A DNA stretch of 9,638 nucleotides from Alistipes sp. (GTDB taxonomy: Bacteria > Bacteroidota > Bacteroidia > Bacteroidales > Rikenellaceae). A program made the position numbers and the translations under genes. Shown piece after piece: positions 6,450-9,638 of this stretch (position 1 is its first letter; the number at the start of each line of letters is the position of its first letter). The stretch spans positions 1-9,638 of the forward strand of contig VSOO01000013.1 in NCBI GenBank assembly GCA_009774895.1, read 5' to 3'. Under the pieces are notes generated by a model that was not told the origin of the DNA, did no database searches, and worked only from the letters and a program-made list of their open reading frames with translations.

Positions 6450-7421
6450 TCAGGAGTTCACCTCCACCCAGCTCATTTCGGTGCGGGCGGTGCGGGCGAG
6501 CTCTTTTTCGGCATACTCCACGGTGCGTTTCAGACCCTCCAGCAGCGGGGTGCCGGGGGACCAGTCGAGTTCGCGGCGCGCCGCGGTCAGGTCGGGCATC
6601 CGGCGCCGCGGGTCGTCGGTGCGGGCCTGGGTGTGCACGATGCGCGACTTGCTGGCCGTGAGGTCGATGATTTTCTCGGCGAGGGCTCGGAGCGAGATTT
6701 CGTGCTCGCTGCCCAGATCGACCGTGCGCACCTGCTCCGAGGGTGCGGTGCGCATGAGGCGCACGAGGCCGTCGGCCACGTCGCCCACCCAGCAGAAGGT
6801 GCGCGTCTGCTCGCCGCTGCCGTAGATCGTCAGGTCGCGGTTGCGCAGCGCGGCGACGATCATCTTCATCGCCACGCGCTGGTCGTCGAGGTCGGCGCCC
6901 GGACCATAGGTGTTGAATATGCGGGCGATGCGCGAATCCACGCCGTACTCGGCGCGGTAGGCCCTGTGGAATGCCTCGGCCGCACGCTTCGCCTCGGCCA
7001 GCATGTAGCGGCCGGTGTTGCGGAGGTGCTCCTCGGCGGAGGGTTCGCGGCCCCGCGAGCCGTAGACGCACGACGAGGAGCCGTAGACCACGCGCGCCCG
7101 CTCGTTGCGTGCCGCTTCGAGCGTATTGACCGTGCCCTGCACGTTCATGCGGAGCGTCTCCACGGGCAGTATGCGGTCGTAGCGCAGGCGCGAGGGCGCC
7201 GCGAGGTTGTATATTTCGTCGCACCGTATGGCGAAACCCTGGGCTATGTTGTGCTGCACGTAGCGGAACGCGTCGTGCGAGCGCACGTCGGCCAGCAGCG
7301 GCGAGTCGGCCGCATCGCGTATGTCCACGCAGAATACTTCGTTGCCGTCGGCGAGCAGCTGCCGGCAGAGGTGCGTGCCGATGAGTCCGGCGCCGCCCAG
7401 TACCACGATTCTTTTTCCCAT
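6450..7421 (-). CDS. NAD-dependent extended-SDR epimerase/decarboxylase-like protein, catalytic Tyr replaced
   Basis: A 323-residue Rossmann-fold nucleotide-sugar enzyme closest in pattern to UDP-glucuronate decarboxylase (UXS): VVLGGAGLIGTHLC with GxxGxxG at residues 9-15, FCVDI (30-34), DEIYNLAAPS (68-77), NVQGTVNTLEAA (93-104), VVYGSSSCVYG (111-121), ARIFNTYGPG (166-175), DQRV (180-183), TIYGSGEQTRTFCWVGDVADGLVRLM (198-223) and a C-terminal DDPRRRMPDLTAARRELDW segment (269-287). It would act in the cytosol on a UDP- or dTDP-sugar for surface polysaccharide. The YxxxK motif is missing its Tyr: the line reads GRYMLAEAKR, with Lys145 present but Leu141 at the Tyr position and the nearest Tyr at 139. 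ATG 7421 begins the Rossmann strand at the usual place; the frame stays open upstream only by reading radA out of frame. It starts 35 nt after radA and is probably co-transcribed. Confidence 0.88.
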   Translation of the reverse strand: MGKRIVVLGGAGLIGTHLCRQLLADGNEVFCVDIRDAADSPLLADVRSHDAFRYVQHNIAQGFAIRCDEIYNLAAPSRLRYDRILPVETLRMNVQGTVNTLEAARNERARVVYGSSSCVYGSRGREPSAEEHLRNTGRYMLAEAKRAAEAFHRAYRAEYGVDSRIARIFNTYGPGADLDDQRVAMKMIVAALRNRDLTIYGSGEQTRTFCWVGDVADGLVRLMRTAPSEQVRTVDLGSEHEISLRALAEKIIDLTASKSRIVHTQARTDDPRRRMPDLTAARRELDWSPGTPLLEGLKRTVEYAEKELARTARTEMSWVEVNS

Positions 7422-7456
7422 CCCGATTCTCTTTTTGGAACGGGAAATTGCAAGAA

Positions 7457-8827
7457 CTATTCCATAAAGATCGCTTTCGGAAGCTGGTCGATCCGCTGAA
7501 TGGGCACCACCTCGATGCCTTTGGCGCGCCGCACGTGGGGCGCGAGGTAGTCCGACACGACGATGCGGCGGAATCCGAGGCGCGCGGCCTCGCCGATGCG
7601 CTGCTCGCTGCGGGGCGCGGGCCGCACCTCGCCCGAGAGTCCCACCTCGGCCGCGCAGCAGACGCCGGGGGCGATCGGGCGGTCGAAGAACGACGATACC
7701 ACGGCGGCCACCACGGCCAGGTCCAGTCCCGGGTCGGCCACGCGGAATCCGCCGGCGAAGTTCAGGAAGACATCTTTCTGGAACATCTTCATTCCGAGGC
7801 GTTTTTCGAGTACGGCCAGGAGCATGTTCATGCGGCGGGCGTCGTATCCCGTGGCGGAGCGCTGGGGTGTGCCGTAGGCCGCGCCCGAGACCAGCGCCTG
7901 CACCTCGATCAGGTAGGGGCGCACGCCGTCGGCCGCCGCACCCACCGAGATGCCGCTCAGGGGTTCGTCGTAGTGGGTGAGCAGGATTTCCGAGGGGTTG
8001 CCCACCTCGCGCAGGCCGCTTTCGAGCATCTCGAAGACGCCGATTTCGTACGTGGCGCCGAAACGGTTCTTGATGCCGCGCAGCAGGCGGTAGGTGTAGT
8101 TGCTGTCGCCCTCGAACTGGAGCACCACGTCCACGATGTGTTCGAGGATCTTCGGACCGGCGATCGTGCCGTCCTTGGTGATGTGGCCGATGATGAAGAT
8201 CGACGTGCCGCTGCTCTTGGCGTACTTGAGCAGCGTGGCGGCGCACTCGCGGATTTGCGACACGCTGCCCGCCGAGGAGTCGATCAGGTCGGTGTAGATG
8301 GTCTGTATGGAGTCGATCACCACTAAGTCGGGCCGCAGCTCCCCGATCTGGGCCACGATGTTTTCGAGCAGCGTCTCGGGATAGATGAGGCATTCGTCGT
8401 TGCCGATGCCGATGCGTGCCGCGCGCATGCGGATCTGTTCGGCCGACTCCTCGCCCGAGACGTAGAGCGTCTTCAGTCCGTTGGCCGCCAGTGCGATTTG
8501 CAGCGAGAGGGTCGATTTGCCGATGCCCGGTTCGCCGCCCAGCAGCACGAGCGAGCCCGGCACGAGGCCGCCGCCCAGCACGCGGTTCACCTCCGCGTTG
8601 CCGAGGTCGATGCGCCGGTGGTCGCTCTCGCGGATGTCGCGCACGCGCTGCGGCCGCACCGCCGGGGTGCCGCCCGCGAGCTGCGCGGCGATCTGGCCGC
8701 CGCTCTCGCGGGCCACGACCTCCTCGGCGAAGGTGTTCCATTCGCCGCACGAAGGGCATTTGCCCAGCCATTTGGGGGCTTCGAAGCCGCAGTTGCGGCA
8801 GAAATATGCTTTTTTGACTTTGGCCAT
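7457..8827 (-). CDS. radA: DNA repair protein RadA (Sms)
   Basis: RadA is a RecA-related, DnaB-like ATPase that promotes branch migration and helps process recombination intermediates. All three parts are present in 456 residues, close to the E. coli length: an N-terminal zinc finger with Cys10, Cys13, Cys24 and Cys27; a RecA-type core with Walker A GGEPGIGKST (97-106), VSGEES (123-128) and Walker B LVVIDS (168-173); the RadA-specific KNRFG motif (253-257); and a C-terminal Lon-protease-like domain (DVFLNFAGGFRVADPGLDLA ... GLSGEVRPAPRSEQRIGEA). ATG 8827 is chosen since MAKVKKAYFCRNCG is the standard start. The frame is open 65 codons further upstream (to 9022), but that stretch translates the 8-bp tandem repeat into a charged low-complexity peptide and is very likely not coding. 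It lies behind rseP and before the SDR gene, all leftward. Confidence 0.97.
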   Translation of the reverse strand: MAKVKKAYFCRNCGFEAPKWLGKCPSCGEWNTFAEEVVARESGGQIAAQLAGGTPAVRPQRVRDIRESDHRRIDLGNAEVNRVLGGGLVPGSLVLLGGEPGIGKSTLSLQIALAANGLKTLYVSGEESAEQIRMRAARIGIGNDECLIYPETLLENIVAQIGELRPDLVVIDSIQTIYTDLIDSSAGSVSQIRECAATLLKYAKSSGTSIFIIGHITKDGTIAGPKILEHIVDVVLQFEGDSNYTYRLLRGIKNRFGATYEIGVFEMLESGLREVGNPSEILLTHYDEPLSGISVGAAADGVRPYLIEVQALVSGAAYGTPQRSATGYDARRMNMLLAVLEKRLGMKMFQKDVFLNFAGGFRVADPGLDLAVVAAVVSSFFDRPIAPGVCCAAEVGLSGEVRPAPRSEQRIGEAARLGFRRIVVSDYLAPHVRRAKGIEVVPIQRIDQLPKAIFME

Positions 8828-9100
8828 GTGTGGTTCGGTATTTCGAAGACCTTTCGGTTTGTCGGTCCCTTCGCTCTTTCGGTCTTTCGGTCTTTCGGTC
8901 TTTCGGTCCGCCGGTCCTCGGGTCTCCTGACTTCCGGTCCGCCGGTCCGCCGCAGGAGGCGCTTCACGACCTCCGGACCGCCGTTGCTGCGTCGTCGTCC
9001 GCCGCGCTGCCGTCCGCTGCACCCGGGCGGCGGAAATCAGGTGCTGCCGCGTCCGTGGCGGTCCGTCTTCCGGCTGTTTCGTGCCTGCGACCCCGCGCGT
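8828..9100. other. 273-nt spacer between rseP and radA
   Basis: No gene is supported here. Its radA-proximal half holds the degenerate 8-bp tandem repeat (8856-8951). Its rseP-proximal half is G+C-rich and holds one weak inverted repeat, TCCGCCGC (8998-9005) with GCGGCGGA (9027-9034), with a 21-nt loop; this could be a transcript end for rseP but is not convincing. No TAnnTTTG promoter for radA is visible on the minus strand. Confidence 0.6.
8856..8951. repeat. Degenerate 8-bp tandem repeat (GGTCTTTC and variants) upstream of radA
   Basis: Three perfect head-to-tail copies of GGTCTTTC lie at 8881-8904. Related 8-mers flank them: GGTTTGTC (8856), GGTCCCTT (8864), a 9-base unit ending CTCTTTC (8872-8880), GGTCCGCC (8905), GGTCCTC (8913), and two more GGTCCGCC at 8936 and 8944. 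On the radA mRNA strand the unit reads GAAAGACC, which makes the leader purine-rich. The array ends 28 nt before the radA start. Because 8 is not a multiple of 3, a copy-number change would shift any reading frame passing through it. Confidence 0.85.
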
Positions 9101-9638
9101 CTATCGGATGAAGAAGCGGTAGAGGTCGTTGCCGTTGGCATAGACCAGCAGCAGCAGGATGATCGCCAGCCCCACGTACTGCGCTCCTTCGAGGATGCGG
9201 TCGCTGACCTTGCGGCCCGTGACCATCTCCCAGAAGGTGAAGATCGCGTGGCCGCCGTCGAGGCCCGGTATGGGCAGGATGTTCATCACGGCCAGGATGA
9301 TCGACAGGAAGGCGCACTTGAGCCAGAAATCCTGCCAGTCCCAGTGCGAGGGGAAGATGCTGCCGATGGCGATGAAGCCGCCCACCTCCTCGTACATCTT
9401 GGTCTTGGGCTGCACGATCAGCTTGAGCTGCTCCCAGTAGGAGGAGAGCATGGTGCCCGCACGGCGGAATCCCGCCGGTATCGCTTCGGCGAAGGTGTAG
9501 TCGCGCGTGCGCAGTTCGTAGGGATTGCGCCGCACGACGCCGATGCGGCCCTCGTCCGACACCGGAATGCGGATTCCGGTCAGCTGCTCGCCGTCGCGCA
9601 TGACGGCTACGGTCACCGTGTCGCCCGCGTGTGCCGCG
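9101..9638 (-). CDS. rseP: RseP-like site-2 zinc metalloprotease (M50), C-terminal part only
   Basis: The gene runs leftwards from beyond the right edge and stops at 9101; about 178 C-terminal residues are visible. It begins inside a PDZ domain (AAHAGDTVTVAVMRDGEQLTGIRIPV), continues through EAIPAGFRRAGTMLSSYWEQLKLIV, which is typical of the RseP segment before the second membrane core, and then has a hydrophobic helix leading to NILPIPGLDGGHAIF, the conserved NxxPxxxLDGG motif whose Asp is a metal ligand. A last membrane helix (VGLAIILLLLVYA) precedes the C-terminal NDLYRFF. The HExxH site must lie outside the window. RseP-type proteases cleave membrane-bound substrates such as anti-sigma factors and remnant signal peptides; which substrate applies here cannot be seen. 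The in-frame GTG at 9616 is not the start, since the PDZ sequence continues upstream of it. Confidence 0.95.
   Translation of the reverse strand, partial: AAHAGDTVTVAVMRDGEQLTGIRIPVSDEGRIGVVRRNPYELRTRDYTFAEAIPAGFRRAGTMLSSYWEQLKLIVQPKTKMYEEVGGFIAIGSIFPSHWDWQDFWLKCAFLSIILAVMNILPIPGLDGGHAIFTFWEMVTGRKVSDRILEGAQYVGLAIILLLLVYANGNDLYRFFIR

Noticed and set aside
6450..8771. Continuous minus-strand frame of 773 codons that could suggest a RadA-epimerase fusion
   Set aside because: Only the last 323 codons are the SDR protein; the first part reads radA in the wrong frame and has no domain. radA has its own stop at 7457 and the SDR gene its own ATG at 7421.
8998..9034. Inverted repeat as the rseP terminator
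   Set aside because: Only 8 bp with a 21-nt loop in very G+C-rich sequence, no T-run; noted in the spacer entry but not called.

Overview
The window looks like an ordinary chromosomal segment of a G+C-rich member of the Bacteroidota. Most likely it is Bacteroidales, and Rikenellaceae/Alistipes-like is my best guess. The reasons are: (i) a good match to the Bacteroidota sigma-factor promoter (TTTG, 19 nt, TAnnTTTG) at 4252-4282; (ii) families typical of that phylum, namely a TIGR02757/DUF2400 protein, a DUF4831-like secreted protein, a DUF3828-like secreted protein and a short AlkD-like HEAT-repeat protein; (iii) few Shine-Dalgarno sites. By eye about two thirds of the bases are G+C, and this opens many long antisense frames that are not genes. 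The genus is an inference from content, not a database result.

Layout. Genes on the left (3-5850) all point right. In order they are: the 3' end of an unidentified gene, coaE (coenzyme A synthesis), folP (folate synthesis), a lolD-like ABC ATPase, a cysteine-rich secreted protein, a TIGR02757 protein, the tRNA1(Val) m6A37 methyltransferase trmN6, a DUF4831-like exported protein, and an AlkD-like protein. The first four overlap their neighbours by 4-17 nt, so they are probably one transcript. An 11-bp hairpin follows lolD. A second transcription unit starts from the promoter overlapping the trmN6 stop codon and carries the DUF4831-like and AlkD-like genes, which are 1 nt apart.

Genes on the right (6012-9638) all point left. 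In order of transcription they are: the 3' part of an rseP-like site-2 protease, a 273-nt spacer with a decayed 8-bp tandem repeat, radA (recombination/repair), an extended-SDR sugar-nucleotide epimerase/decarboxylase-like enzyme, and a small thioredoxin. The two sides converge on a perfect 21-bp inverted repeat (5888-5931), which probably ends transcription from both directions.

I found no RNA gene, IS element, CRISPR array, phage or toxin/defence locus, and no clear new multi-gene system. The points most worth a second look are residue-level oddities in otherwise normal families: Asp for the catalytic Glu in the LolD-like ATPase, Leu at the catalytic Tyr position of the SDR enzyme, an HhH-glycosylase-like Lys/Asp pair in the TIGR02757 protein, and an AlkD relative without the usual Trp/Asp pair. 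The 8-bp repeat in front of radA also deserves checking.
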